Source: Frigoribacterium faeni | Lineage (GTDB): Bacteria; Actinomycetota; Actinomycetes; Actinomycetales; Microbacteriaceae | Assembly (NCBI RefSeq): GCF_011761235.1 | Contig: NZ_JAAOYW010000002.1 | Coordinates: 1,116,001-1,180,000 of the forward strand | Direction: 5' to 3' | Length of the DNA: 64,000 nt | Shown: one piece after another, positions 7,702 through 18,717 of the stretch | Layout: each line of letters starts with the position of its first letter | How positions within the stretch are numbered: the first letter of the stretch is position 1 | Made by a program: the position numbers and the translations under genes | The notes under the pieces: model-generated | Database searches by the model: none | Told to the model about the DNA's origin: nothing | What the model saw: the letters and a program-made list of their open reading frames with translations, nothing else

Positions 7702-9606
7702 TCATCGGTCGTCGGGCTGGACGGTGAGGGTGATGCTGCCGACGGCGGTGGCTCCTCCGGGGATCGCGTGGCTGGTGGTGAGGGTGTACGTCATGAAGTA
7801 CAGGTAGCCGATGCCGCTCCAGGTGCCGTCGTGACGCACGACGGTCTTGACGACCTCCCGGCCGTTCCCGGCTCGGACGACGACCGTGGCGCCCGCGGTG
7901 CCGGTCCCGCTGAACAGGAGGGCTCCCTGGGGCGCGGTCACGGTGGAGCCGTCGGCGGGCGTGGTGACGGCGAAGGGCTTGTCCGTGCCGGTGCTGGTCT
8001 TGAGGACGACGGTGAAGGGGTGGTGCGTGGTGGTGCCGCGGTGGGTGACGGCGGCGTCGAGGTTCTGGGTGCCGGCGCCGACGGTGCCGTGGGCGGTCCA
8101 CGTGCCTGCCTGGCCGATGGTGGTGGTGTCGATGACGCGCCCGTTGTACGTGTTCGTGATCTGGACGGTGTCGCCGGTGGTGCCGCGTCCGGCGAACGTG
8201 ACCTGGTTGCCCGGGGCGATGATCGTCTGGCCGTCGGCAGGGCTGTCGAGGATGAAGGGCTGGCTGACGCCGCCCTCGTCGTCGGGGTTGATGGTGGTCG
8301 TGGCGACGGTGACGTTGTCGCCCTTGCCCGTCTGGGTCGTCTCGAGGGTGTGGCGTCGGTCGTCGAGGGTGGTGGTGGTGAGGTTCCAGGCGCCGCTGGC
8401 GAGGACGGTGGCGGTGCCGATGACGTTCTGGGTGCCCTGGACGCGGACGACGATGGTCGCTCCGTGTTCGCCGCGGCCGGTCATGGCGAGGCGTCCGCCG
8501 CCGTGGGCTTGGCCGTCGACGGGGCTGGTGACCGTGACGGCGGCGCCGTAGCGGACGGTGACGGCGATCTCGCCGTTCTTCTCGCCGTCGATCTCTTGGA
8601 ACACGCGGACCGGGCGGTCGCCGCCGGCACCGGGGGCGGGGATGCTGGTGGACCAGCTGCCGGAGCCGAGGAGGGCGGTGGTGCGGGCGAGCTCGGCGCC
8701 GGCGGCGTCGGCGACCACGACGGTGGCGCCGGGCTGGGCGCCGCCGCTGAGCACGGCCTCCTGGCGGGGGTCGGCCGGGAACGACACGGAGGCGGTGACC
8801 GCCGCCACGGGAAGGGTCACCGTCACCGTCGTCTCGCCGGTCTTGGCGCCGTTCTCCCATTGCTCGAGCCCCACCGTGCTGGTGCCGAGGGCCAAGCCGG
8901 TGAGCTGGTGGGCCCATCTGCCCGTGCCGTCGACGAGGACCTCCTCACGGCCGTTCACCACGACGTACGACCCCGGCACGGCGCTCCCCGACAAGCGGGC
9001 GGTGCGGGAGGCGACGTCGACGGAGTCGACCCTGGCCGAGAACTGGCCCGCGAGCAGGTCCGTCCTGACGAGCTGCGCCTGGGATGCCTGATTCGTCGTG
9101 TTGTAGAAGTTGCTGACGGCGCTCGTCGTCATGTACGTCGTCGGAGCGGCCGCCGACGTGAGGGTCTTGCCGCCCCTGAGGTCGACCCATGAGAACTGCT
9201 GGCTCGGCGTGTCCTGACAGATCTGCGGGAGGACGTGCGAGCCGTTCGGGGTCGCGGTGATCTGCAGGCACGTGTTCGAGGACGAGCCGGTGCCCCGGAC
9301 CTGCCCGGTCGAGCCGATCGCCGGGAACGTCCAGACCGAGGCGGCGGCGCTCGCCTGGGCGAGACCCTCGTGGGCGGAGTAGCTGAGCCTCCCCGCGGGG
9401 ACGGGCGTCCCCACTGCCGAGAACCGCGAGTCGGGCATCACGGTCACGAACGGGCCCGTGAGGCCGTCCGCGGTCGCGGTGGTCGTCGGCTCGCCCGGGG
9501 CGCCGGGTGTCTCGGCCACGGCGGCCCCGGAGCCGAGGCCGGTGCCGGTGAGGACGACGGCCGTGGCCAGCGCGATCGCTGCTGCGCGGTTGCGTGCTGA
9601 TGTCAT
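7702..9606 (-). CDS. Secreted Ig-repeat protein 3 (5 modules)
   Basis: 634 residues from the ATG at 9606, chosen because AAGGAG lies 9 nt upstream and the chain opens with a signal peptide (MTSARNRAAAIALATAVVLTGTGLG, cleavage near AVA). The same frame is open much further upstream, but that extension is out-of-frame translation of the neighbour. The head (about 35-175) has the Cys pair SNTCLQIT and QICQDT followed by SQQFSW. Five Ig-like modules end with DKPFAVTTPADGSTV. No anchor motif. It probably belongs to the unit that starts at 11912, although a near-perfect hairpin (9654-9690) separates it from the gene upstream and could reduce read-through. Confidence 0.85.
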   Translation of the reverse strand: MTSARNRAAAIALATAVVLTGTGLGSGAAVAETPGAPGEPTTTATADGLTGPFVTVMPDSRFSAVGTPVPAGRLSYSAHEGLAQASAAASVWTFPAIGSTGQVRGTGSSSNTCLQITATPNGSHVLPQICQDTPSQQFSWVDLRGGKTLTSAAAPTTYMTTSAVSNFYNTTNQASQAQLVRTDLLAGQFSARVDSVDVASRTARLSGSAVPGSYVVVNGREEVLVDGTGRWAHQLTGLALGTSTVGLEQWENGAKTGETTVTVTLPVAAVTASVSFPADPRQEAVLSGGAQPGATVVVADAAGAELARTTALLGSGSWSTSIPAPGAGGDRPVRVFQEIDGEKNGEIAVTVRYGAAVTVTSPVDGQAHGGGRLAMTGRGEHGATIVVRVQGTQNVIGTATVLASGAWNLTTTTLDDRRHTLETTQTGKGDNVTVATTTINPDDEGGVSQPFILDSPADGQTIIAPGNQVTFAGRGTTGDTVQITNTYNGRVIDTTTIGQAGTWTAHGTVGAGTQNLDAAVTHRGTTTHHPFTVVLKTSTGTDKPFAVTTPADGSTVTAPQGALLFSGTGTAGATVVVRAGNGREVVKTVVRHDGTWSGIGYLYFMTYTLTTSHAIPGGATAVGSITLTVQPDDR

Positions 9607-9653
9607 GGGTGGTGCTCCTTGTCCCGGCGGCGATCGCCGCCGGTCGAGATGGG

Positions 9654-9690
9654 GGAGGGGCAGGGCCGACCGGGTCGGACCTGCCCCTCC
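9654..9690 (-). terminator. Long hairpin between Ig-repeat genes 4 and 3
   Basis: Two 18-nt arms (9654-9671 and 9673-9690) pair with a single G/A mismatch; the innermost bases must open to form the loop. It lies 44 bp past the stop at 9735 and 47 bp before the start at 9606, so it is either a terminator with partial read-through or an mRNA-stabilising processing element. Confidence 0.65.
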
Positions 9691-9734
9691 GGGCCGGTGC
9701 TGGCGGCGTGCGGCCGCCGGTGCGTGGGGTCTTC

Positions 9735-11912
9735 TCAGAGGTCGCCGGGCTGCACGGTCACGGTGTGGGTGCCTCGCACCGGCGCGCTGCCGGGCACGGT
9801 GTAGGTGGTGTCGAGCACGTAGGTCTGGTACGCGAGCTGACCCAGGTAGCTCCACGTGCCGTCCTCCCGCACGACCGTCTTCACGACCTCGCGGCCGTTG
9901 CCGGCGGTGAGCACGACCTGGGCGCCCGTCGTGCCGGTGCCGCTGAAGCGCACCTGCCTGTCCGGGGCGATGACGACCGAGCCGTCGGCGGGGGTGGTCA
10001 CGGCGAACGGCTTCTCGACGCCGGGGGTCTGGACGACGGTCAGGCTCATCGTGCCCGTCACGGGCGCGCTGCCGGGCACGGTGTAGATCGTGTCGAGGAC
10101 GTAGAACTGCCAGTTGAGCCCGCCGGTGTAGCTCCACGTGCCGTCCTCGCGGACGACGGTGTCGACCACGGTCCGGCCCGAGCCGGCCTTGAGCACGACC
10201 TGGGCGCCCGTGGTGCCGGTGCCGCTGAAGGTGACGCGCTGCTGCGGGGCGACGACGGTCGAGCCGTCCGCGGGGTCGGTCACGGCGAAGGGACGCTCGA
10301 CCCCGGCGGACTTGCGCACGGTGATGGTGAAGGGGTGGTGGGTGCTCGTGCCCCCGTGGGTGACGACGGCCTCGAGGTGCTGCGTGCCGTTGCCGACCTG
10401 ACCACGGGCGGACCAGGTGCCGGACTCGTCGACCGTGGCCGAGGTGACCAGCCGGTCGTTCCAGGTGTTGCGGATCTGCACGGTGTCGCCGGTGGTGCCG
10501 AGACCCGTGAAGTCGACGTCGTTCGTCGGCGCGACGACCGTGTCGCCGTCCTTCGGCGAGGTCAGCTCGAAGGGCTGCTCGACGCCGGTGCCGTCCGGGT
10601 TGATCGTCACTCTCGCGACGGTGGTGTTGGCGCCCCTGCCGGCCTGGGCGGCCTCGAGCACGTGGCGCCGGCTGTCCAGGCTGGTGAGGGTGGCGTTCCA
10701 GTTGCCGCTCACGAGCACCGTGGCGGTGCCGATCACGTCGTCGCTGCCCTGTTCGCGGATCGTGACCGACGCGCCCGCCTCGCCTCGCCCGCTCATGCGG
10801 AGCCGGCCGCCGTCGTGGGCGGCGCCGTCGGCCGGGCTCGTGACCGAGACGCCGGCGCCGTAGGCCACCGTGACGCCGATCTCGCCGTTCTTCTCGCCGT
10901 CGACGAGCTGGAACACGCGGACGGGGCGGTCGCCGCCGGTGCCGGGGGCAGGGAGGGCCGCCGACCAGCTGCCGGAGCCGGTCTGGGCGGTGGTGCGGGC
11001 GAGCTCCGCGCCCGCGGCGTCGGTGACGACGACCTCGGCGCCCGGCTGGGCGCCGCCGCTGACGACCGCGGGCTTCGACGTGTCGGTCGGGAAGCGGACG
11101 GAGGCGGTGACGGACGCCACGGGGAGGGTCACGTCGAGCGTGACCTCGCCTGTCTTGGTGGTGCCCTCCCACTGCTCGAGGCCGATCGAGGTCACGCCGA
11201 GCGACAGGTCGGTGAGCCGGTAGTGCCACGTGCCGTCGTCGGCGGCCTGGACCTGGTCGCGCCCGTCGACGAGGACGTAGGCGCCGGGCACGGCCCGCCC
11301 GGAGATGTCGGCGGTGCGCGCCGCGACGTCGACCGCGTCGACGGCGGCGGTGAAGGGGCGCGTGAGCTCGTCCGTGCGGAACGTGAGGGCCCGGGACGCC
11401 GAGCGGTGCAGGACGAAGGTGCCCGTGGCGCTGCTCGTCGAGAGGTAGGTGCGCGGCGCGGCCGCCGAGACCAGGGTCTTGCCGCCGTCGACATCGACCC
11501 AGGAGAACTTCTGCGAGGGGCGGTCGGCGCAGGTCTGGGGCACGAGGACGGTCTCGTCGACGGCCGGGCTCACCTGGAGGCAGACGTTCGAGGCCGCGCC
11601 CGTCCCGCGCACCTGGCCGGTCTTGGCCAGCCCCGGGAACGTCCACGTCGCGGCCGCGGCGCGCGCGGCGTCGAGATCTTGGTAGACGGCGCGCTCGAGG
11701 CCGGCCCCTGCGGTGGGCTCGCCGGCGACCACGAAGTTGGACGCCTGCCACGAGTCGGCGAGGAACGGGCCCGCGAGGACGTCGCCGACGGCGTCGACGG
11801 CGGCGTCGCTCGCCGCGGCGTGCACGGCGGCTCCGGGCGTGAAGCTCAGGCCGGTGACGATCGCGACCGTCGCCGCTCCGGTCGCGCACGAGCGCAAGGA
11901 CAACTTCTTCAT
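9735..11912 (-). CDS. Secreted Ig-repeat protein 4 (6 modules)
   Basis: 725 residues. Signal peptide MKKLSLRSCATGAATVAIVTGLS, cleavage near VHA. The head (about 45-190) has the Cys pair SNVCLQVS and PQTCADR followed by SQKFSW, as in proteins 1 and 3. Six Ig-like modules follow; the last three start EQPFELTSPKDG, ERPFAVTDPADG and EKPFAVTTPADG. There is no sorting signal or C-terminal helix. It is the first gene of the unit 11912 to 5358. Its promoter (11967-11996) matches that of protein 1, and it is divergent from clpB with 179 bp between the starts. Confidence 0.85.
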   Translation of the reverse strand: MKKLSLRSCATGAATVAIVTGLSFTPGAAVHAAASDAAVDAVGDVLAGPFLADSWQASNFVVAGEPTAGAGLERAVYQDLDAARAAAATWTFPGLAKTGQVRGTGAASNVCLQVSPAVDETVLVPQTCADRPSQKFSWVDVDGGKTLVSAAAPRTYLSTSSATGTFVLHRSASRALTFRTDELTRPFTAAVDAVDVAARTADISGRAVPGAYVLVDGRDQVQAADDGTWHYRLTDLSLGVTSIGLEQWEGTTKTGEVTLDVTLPVASVTASVRFPTDTSKPAVVSGGAQPGAEVVVTDAAGAELARTTAQTGSGSWSAALPAPGTGGDRPVRVFQLVDGEKNGEIGVTVAYGAGVSVTSPADGAAHDGGRLRMSGRGEAGASVTIREQGSDDVIGTATVLVSGNWNATLTSLDSRRHVLEAAQAGRGANTTVARVTINPDGTGVEQPFELTSPKDGDTVVAPTNDVDFTGLGTTGDTVQIRNTWNDRLVTSATVDESGTWSARGQVGNGTQHLEAVVTHGGTSTHHPFTITVRKSAGVERPFAVTDPADGSTVVAPQQRVTFSGTGTTGAQVVLKAGSGRTVVDTVVREDGTWSYTGGLNWQFYVLDTIYTVPGSAPVTGTMSLTVVQTPGVEKPFAVTTPADGSVVIAPDRQVRFSGTGTTGAQVVLTAGNGREVVKTVVREDGTWSYLGQLAYQTYVLDTTYTVPGSAPVRGTHTVTVQPGDL

Positions 11913-11966
11913 GAGGGGTGCTCTCTCTCGTCGAGGCAGCGTCGCTGCCGGTCGTACTGCACTGGA

Positions 11967-11996
11967 ATGTTACGTGTAGAACAGAGCATGGCACAA
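11967..11996 (-). promoter_or_regulatory. Candidate promoter of Ig-repeat gene 4
   Basis: Minus strand TTGTGC (11991-11996), 18-bp spacer, TAACAT (11967-11972) followed by T. It closely resembles the promoter at 5191-5219. The -35 overlaps the first copy of the direct repeat at 11989-12017. Confidence 0.6.
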
Positions 11997-12017
11997 CGAC
12001 CGGTGGCACAACGACCG
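11989..12017. repeat. 14-bp direct repeat in the clpB / Ig-gene intergenic region
   Basis: TGGCACAACGACCG occurs at 11989-12002 and again, exactly, at 12004-12017 (period 15). The first copy covers the -35 of the minus-strand promoter and both lie upstream of the clpB promoter, so it may be a regulator site or a local duplication. Confidence 0.6.
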
Positions 12018-12046
12018 TCGGGGTTTCGTCCGGGCCCGGCACGGCG

Positions 12047-12071
12047 TAAACTTGAGTCAGCTCCACTCAGG
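12047..12071 (+). promoter_or_regulatory. HAIR operator (HspR site) over the clpB promoter
   Basis: CTTGAGT (12051-12057), 7-bp spacer, ACTCAGG (12065-12071). The known HAIR consensus is CTTGAGT-N7-ACTCAAG, so 13 of 14 half-site bases match. A -10-like TAAACT (12047-12052) overlaps it, consistent with repression by HspR. The clpB ATG lies 20 bp downstream with GAAAGG as ribosome-binding site. Confidence 0.85.
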
Positions 12072-12091
12072 TTCTTGAGAAAGGCACACCC

Positions 12092-14281
<2,190 letters not shown>

Positions 14282-14316
14282 GCGGACGCCTGCCGGGCGG
14301 CGGGCAGACTGGACGC

Positions 14317-14955
14317 ATGCGCACCTGGGTGAAGATCTGCGGCCTGTCCACGCCCGAGACGGTCGACGCGGCCGTGGCCGCCGGGGCCGACGCGGTGGGC
14401 TTCGTCCTGGCGCCGGGCAGTCCGCGCACCGTCGGCCCCGCGACCGTACGCGAGCTGCGGGCGCGCGTGCCCGAGGGCATCGAGACGGTCGGCGTGTTCC
14501 GCGGCCAGGGCGTGGGGGAGGTGCTCGACCTGGCCCGCGCCTCCTCGATCTCGACGGTGCAGCTGCACGGCGACGAGTCGCTCGACGACGTCGCGGCCGT
14601 GCAGGCGGCGGGGTTCCGGGTGATCCGCGCCGTGAGCGCTGCGCGCTACGCCGGCGAGGCCGAGGAGGCGCGGGCCGCGTTCCGTGAGGACGCCCTGCTG
14701 CTCGACGCGGTCGAGCCCGGTGCCGGGGCCGTGTTCGACGCCCGGCCGCTGCTCGCCGCCCCGCCCGCCCGGGACTGGCTGCTCGCGGGCGGGCTCACCC
14801 CCGACACCGTCGGGGAGCTGCTCGCCTCGCTGCGGTCCGTCGGCGCGGTCGGCGTCGACGTGAGCTCGGGGGTCGAGTCGTCGCGGGGCGTCAAGGACGT
14901 CGGGCTGATCGCCGAGTTCGTCGCCGCCGCGCGACGGGACGTGCCCGCGGCCTGA
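14317..14955 (+). CDS. trpF: Phosphoribosylanthranilate isomerase
   Basis: 212 residues, TIM-barrel. It converts N-(5-phosphoribosyl)anthranilate to CdRP in tryptophan synthesis. Visible motifs are KICGL (residues 6-10) with the catalytic Cys, GFVLAPGSPR, VQLHGDE, the strand LLLDAVEPG carrying the catalytic Asp, and the phosphate-binding LLAGGLTPDTV and GVDVSSGVES. The ATG at 14317 follows CAGACT (14305-14310) by 6 nt without an RBS, suggesting a leaderless message. It is 35 bp after clpB and is not next to other trp genes, so it appears to be a stand-alone trpF. Confidence 0.93.
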   Translation: MRTWVKICGLSTPETVDAAVAAGADAVGFVLAPGSPRTVGPATVRELRARVPEGIETVGVFRGQGVGEVLDLARASSISTVQLHGDESLDDVAAVQAAGFRVIRAVSAARYAGEAEEARAAFREDALLLDAVEPGAGAVFDARPLLAAPPARDWLLAGGLTPDTVGELLASLRSVGAVGVDVSSGVESSRGVKDVGLIAEFVAAARRDVPAA

Positions 14956-14965
14956 CCGACGCGCG

Positions 14966-15025
14966 GCACCCCGGAGTGGACGATGCACCCCGTCGTTCGG
15001 GGGTGTTCCGTCCACTCCGGGGTGC
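14966..15025. terminator. Long inverted repeat between trpF and the ABC exporter operon
   Basis: A perfect 16-bp stem (14966-14981 with 15010-15025) whose 28-nt loop can itself pair CACCCC with GGGGTG. It lies between converging genes and could terminate both. It is followed (about 15036-15085) by degenerate GGGGCGCC repeats. Confidence 0.65.
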
Positions 15026-15087
15026 GGGGGCGATGCGCCGCCGGGGCGCCGGGGCGCCGGGGTGCGGGGGCGCCGGGGCGCCGTGCG

Positions 15088-16305
15088 TCAGGTCGCGGCC
15101 AGCGCCGACGTCGGCGGGATGCGCGCCGCCCGCGACGCCGGGTACAGCCCGCTGACGCCGCCGATCAGCACGGTGGCGGCGAGCCCGCCGGCCGCCGCCC
15201 AGAGCGGGATGCTCACCGGCCAGCCCTGCGAGACGGCGAACACGACCGTCACGACGACCCCGATCGCGACGCCCGCCGCACCTCCCAGGGACGACAGCAT
15301 CAGCGACTCGACGAGGAACTGGTCGCGCACGTGCCGTCGGCGGGCGCCGAGCGCGCGCCGCACGCCGACCTCCGCCCGGCGCTCGAGCACCGTGATGACC
15401 ATGGTGTTCGCCACGCCGATGCCCCCGACGAGCAGGGCGACGCCGCCGATGCCGAGCAGCAGGCCGGTGAAGGAGTCCTCGGTGGCCTGCTGGGCGGCCA
15501 GCGCGTCCGAGGGGCGGGCCACCGAGACGTCCGACGGGGCGGACGGGGAGACCGTCGCGGCGATGAGGTCGCGGACCGCGGTGACGGAGTCGGGCGCCGC
15601 CCGCACGAAGAGCTGCGTCGGGTGCCCGTCGAAGCCGAACTGCCGGTCGGCGCCCGCCGCGGGCACCAGGGCCGACGAGTCGAGGTCGGGCGCGAGCGGC
15701 AGGGGCTCGAGGATGCCCGCCACGGCGACCCAGCGGCCGCCGATCCAGATGCGGGTGTCGCCGTCGACGTGGTCGAGGCCGAGGGTGGCCGCGGCGACGG
15801 CCCCGAGCACGACCTGCGGCAGCTGGTCCGCCGCCGGGCCGAACCAGCAGCCCGAGGCGAGCTCGGCCCCCAGGGCGCCCTGCAGGTCGCCCTGCACGAC
15901 GTCGAGGCCGATGCCGCCGGAGGCCGCCGCCGGCACCCGGTCGGTGCGGTAGACCTTCTGGTCGCCGACGCGGCCCACGCCCGCCGCCGTCTCGACGTCG
16001 TCGCGGCGGTCGAGCATCTCGACCGACTCCGCGGGCAGGGGCACCGCGTCGCCGCTGTACGACTCGCCCGGGGACGCCCGGAGCAGGTTCGTCCCGAGCC
16101 CGTCGAGCACCCGGTCGAGCGCGGCCTGGCTCGACGACGAGATGCCGACGACCGCGATCATCGCGGCGATGCCGATCGCGATGCCGAGGGCCGACAGGAC
16201 GACCCGCGTGGGGCGCGTGCGCAGGCCGAAGAACCCCAGGCGCAGCAGGTCGCCGGCCGAGACGTGGCCGGTCCGGCCCGACGTCTCGGCGCCTCGGGCG
16301 GTCAC
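15088..16305 (-). CDS. MacB/FtsX-type ABC transporter permease
   Basis: 405 residues. One transmembrane helix near the N-terminus (about 36-58), a large extracytoplasmic MacB-PCD-like domain (60-270), then three C-terminal helices with the FtsX signature ([24 protein letters not shown]). Such permeases work mechanically with an ATPase and an adaptor to export or sense peptides and lipids at the envelope. The GTG start overlaps the ATPase stop (GTGA at 16302-16305). It is the last gene of a five-gene minus-strand operon beginning at 19265. Confidence 0.9.
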   Translation of the reverse strand: MTARGAETSGRTGHVSAGDLLRLGFFGLRTRPTRVVLSALGIAIGIAAMIAVVGISSSSQAALDRVLDGLGTNLLRASPGESYSGDAVPLPAESVEMLDRRDDVETAAGVGRVGDQKVYRTDRVPAAASGGIGLDVVQGDLQGALGAELASGCWFGPAADQLPQVVLGAVAAATLGLDHVDGDTRIWIGGRWVAVAGILEPLPLAPDLDSSALVPAAGADRQFGFDGHPTQLFVRAAPDSVTAVRDLIAATVSPSAPSDVSVARPSDALAAQQATEDSFTGLLLGIGGVALLVGGIGVANTMVITVLERRAEVGVRRALGARRRHVRDQFLVESLMLSSLGGAAGVAIGVVVTVVFAVSQGWPVSIPLWAAAGGLAATVLIGGVSGLYPASRAARIPPTSALAAT

Positions 16306-17081
16306 GAGGCCACCCCCGCGAACGCCGACGACCCCGGCATCGCGGCGGCGAGGCCCGCCGCGTCGAGCCCCGAGACGTCGTCGACGAGGCCGTCGCGCAT
16401 CCGCACCTGGCGGGGCAGGCTCGCGGCCAGCGCCAGGTCGTGCGTGATGACGACGATGGTCGTGCCCGGGTCGTTGAGGTCGCGGAGCAGGCGGAGGATC
16501 GCCGCGCCCGACGACGAGTCGAGCGCTCCGGTCGGCTCGTCGGCCAGCAGCAGCGTGGGGTCGCCGACGATCGCGCGCGCGACGGCGACCCGCTGCTTCT
16601 CGCCGCCCGACAGCTCGTGCGGCCGGTGCCCGGCGCGCTCGGCCAGGCCGACGCGGGCGAGCGCCTCGCGCGCCCGCTCCGCCCGGCGTCGGCGCGGCAC
16701 CCCCGCGTAGAGCAGCCCGTCGGCGACGTTCTCCGTCGCCGTGGCGCCCGGGGCGAGGTGGAAGTGCTGGAACACGAAGCCGATGTGGTCGGCCCGCAGC
16801 CGCGAGACGGCGTCGTCGCTCAGCTCGCCGATCTCGTGCCCCGCGACGCGCACGGAGCCCGAGGTCGGGCGGTCGAGCGTGCCCATCACGTTGAGCATCG
16901 TCGACTTGCCCGAGCCGCTCGGCCCGACCACGGCGACGAACTCGCCCTGGCGGACGGTCAGGTCGACGCCGCCGAGGGCGGCCAGGTCGCCGTAGGTCTT
17001 CGTCACGCCGGTCAGCTCGAGCACGGCCGGGGCCACGGCCGAGGAGGCGGGGGTCCTGACCCCGGTGCCCGCGCCGGTCAC
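16302..17081 (-). CDS. ABC transporter ATP-binding protein (MacB/LolD type)
   Basis: 259 residues from GTG 17081, which overlaps the stop of the adaptor gene (GTGA). Walker [11 protein letters not shown]-loop FVFQHFHL, signature LSGGEKQRV, Walker B LLLADEP and switch His in VITHD are all intact. It should hydrolyse ATP to drive the FtsX-type permease encoded next. The frame is open upstream of 17081, but that extension is Arg-rich out-of-frame translation of the adaptor gene and is rejected. Confidence 0.92.
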   Translation of the reverse strand: MTGAGTGVRTPASSAVAPAVLELTGVTKTYGDLAALGGVDLTVRQGEFVAVVGPSGSGKSTMLNVMGTLDRPTSGSVRVAGHEIGELSDDAVSRLRADHIGFVFQHFHLAPGATATENVADGLLYAGVPRRRRAERAREALARVGLAERAGHRPHELSGGEKQRVAVARAIVGDPTLLLADEPTGALDSSSGAAILRLLRDLNDPGTTIVVITHDLALAASLPRQVRMRDGLVDDVSGLDAAGLAAAMPGSSAFAGVAS

Positions 17082-18214
17082 GAGGGCACCACGACCTCGT
17101 CGCCCTCGGCGAGCTCGCCGCCGACGACCTCGACGCGGCCCTGGGCGAAGAACCCGAGCTCGACGGGGACGCGCTCGACCGTTCCGCCGACCCGCTTCTC
17201 GACGGCGTAGCCGTCGGCGCTCGCGAGCAGGGCCGTCACGGGCACGCTCAGCACGCCCTCCCGCTTCTCGCCGTCGACGAGGAGGTCGACCGCGGCCGTC
17301 GTCGAGGTGCCCTCGGGCAGGGGCCCGTCGAGCCGCACGACGACGGTCTTCTTCTCCCCGCCGGCGCCGCCGCCGCCTCCTTTTCCGCCTCCGTCGTCGG
17401 ACGAGGCGTCGTCGACGCCCTGGACCGTCCCCGGCACCGTCGTGCCGCCGGGCAGGCCCACCTGGACGGCCGCGCCGCCCGGGAACCGCGCCGCGTCGGC
17501 CGCCGAGACCGAGGCCGAGGCCACGAGGGAGGCGGGCGTCCAGCCCCAGAGGACCTCCCCCGCGGCGTCGCCCACCCGCCCCTGCAGCTCGCCGACCCGC
17601 ACGTCGCCCGGCACGAAGGCGACGTCGGACGCCGTCAGCGTGCCCGTCCGCTCGAGGCCGCGGTCCTTCTGCCAGCGGACGACCGCGGCGCGGGTGCGGC
17701 CGTCGAAGACGTCGTCGTCGGCCACGTCGTAGCCGAGGGCCCGCAGGCTGTCCTTGAGCTGCCCCACGTCGGCGCCGCGCAGGCCCTGCTCGAGCGTGCG
17801 CCACAGCGGCACGGTGCCGTGCAGCGCCCGCACCGGCTTCTCGTCGACCGAGTAGAGGACGCCGTCGAGGCCGATCACGTCGCCGACGGCGGGCAGGCCC
17901 GTGACGGTGCCGCCCGCCGCCGAGCGGAGCGGCGTGGCCGGGCCGTAGCCCAGCGTGCCGGGGAACTTCTTACCGTCGACCAGGTCGCCGCGCACGACCG
18001 GCGTGGTGGGGCGGCCGGCCGTCGCCGCGGCGGCGCTCGACGACGGGTCCGGCGAGGCCGCCGCGCCGTCGAGCAGGGCGCAGCCGCTCAGCGACATCGC
18101 GCAGGCGGCGCCGGCGGCGAGCGCGACCCACAGGCGCGTCGTCCGCCGAGGGCCGGCCCGCCCCGACGTGCCGGACGCCGCCCCGCTCGGCGCAGCCTCC
18201 ACCGTCGGCATCAT
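17078..18214 (-). CDS. Peptidoglycan-binding adaptor lipoprotein of the ABC exporter (HlyD-like)
   Basis: 378 residues from ATG 18214 (ATGA overlap with the preceding lipoprotein gene). After a basic N-terminus comes a hydrophobic segment ending MSLSGC, a plausible lipobox. A short HlyD-like barrel/hairpin part precedes a PG_binding_1 domain ([20 protein letters not shown], about residues 150-200). Then follow more beta-barrel segments ([16 protein letters not shown]) with a Gly/Asp/Lys-rich loop, ending [13 protein letters not shown]. This is the usual adaptor of Gram-positive MacAB-like exporters, tying the permease to the wall. Confidence 0.85.
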   Translation of the reverse strand: MMPTVEAAPSGAASGTSGRAGPRRTTRLWVALAAGAACAMSLSGCALLDGAAASPDPSSSAAAATAGRPTTPVVRGDLVDGKKFPGTLGYGPATPLRSAAGGTVTGLPAVGDVIGLDGVLYSVDEKPVRALHGTVPLWRTLEQGLRGADVGQLKDSLRALGYDVADDDVFDGRTRAAVVRWQKDRGLERTGTLTASDVAFVPGDVRVGELQGRVGDAAGEVLWGWTPASLVASASVSAADAARFPGGAAVQVGLPGGTTVPGTVQGVDDASSDDGGGKGGGGGAGGEKKTVVVRLDGPLPEGTSTTAAVDLLVDGEKREGVLSVPVTALLASADGYAVEKRVGGTVERVPVELGFFAQGRVEVVGGELAEGDEVVVPS

Positions 18215-18717
18215 CCCTCTGCTCCCTCGGCGTTCGAGCCGTGCTCGTCCGAGCAGTCGAGGAACGCCCGGGTCAGCGGGTCGTCGTCGCTGGTGCTCAT
18301 GGCCGCGCTCCACTCGCCGTCGACGGGGTCGGCGAAGTCGGGGAACCCGGCGTCGCGGACGCACTGCGCGACCCTGAGGTTCGCCTCCTGCCAGGCGGCG
18401 AGATCCTCGGCGGACGGCTCCTGGTCGCCCCCGCCGATCGCCTCGGGCAGCGCCGAGCGGCAGGTCTCCCAGTCGCTCGCGTACGTGTCGACGTCGACCC
18501 CGTCCGGCGGCGCGACGACGCCCTCGACGAGGTCGGAGTCGGCCACGTCGTAGCCCTGCGCCCGCAGGCAGGAGCCCATGGCGGACGACCAGCTGCCGGA
18601 CGCGGCCGTCGTCGCGGGGGCCGGGTCGGCGTCCGAGGAGCAGGCGGACAGGGTCAGCGGGGCGGCGAGGAGCGCGAGGGCAGCCAGCAGGGGCGCCGTC
18701 GTCGACCGGCGGCTCAT
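18211..18717 (-). CDS. Small four-cysteine lipoprotein B
   Basis: 168 residues. Signal peptide MSRRSTTAPLLAALALLAAPLTLSAC, lipobox LSAC. The mature part has four cysteines in the order SCLRAQGYDV, ETCRSAL, QCVRDAGFPDF and LDCSDE, the same spacing pattern as its neighbour at 18714-19265, so the two are paralogs. The piece RAQGYDVADSDLVEG resembles [15 protein letters not shown] in the peptidoglycan-binding domain of the adaptor encoded next, which may reflect a shared fold or chance. ATGA overlaps join it to both neighbours. The function is probably envelope sensing or accessory to the exporter (inference). Confidence 0.8.
   Translation of the reverse strand: MSRRSTTAPLLAALALLAAPLTLSACSSDADPAPATTAASGSWSSAMGSCLRAQGYDVADSDLVEGVVAPPDGVDVDTYASDWETCRSALPEAIGGGDQEPSAEDLAAWQEANLRVAQCVRDAGFPDFADPVDGEWSAAMSTSDDDPLTRAFLDCSDEHGSNAEGAEG

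Noticed and set aside
15062-16710. Plus-strand frames opposite the ABC exporter genes
   Set aside because: Antisense shadows; the minus-strand frames contain Walker, signature and FtsX motifs.
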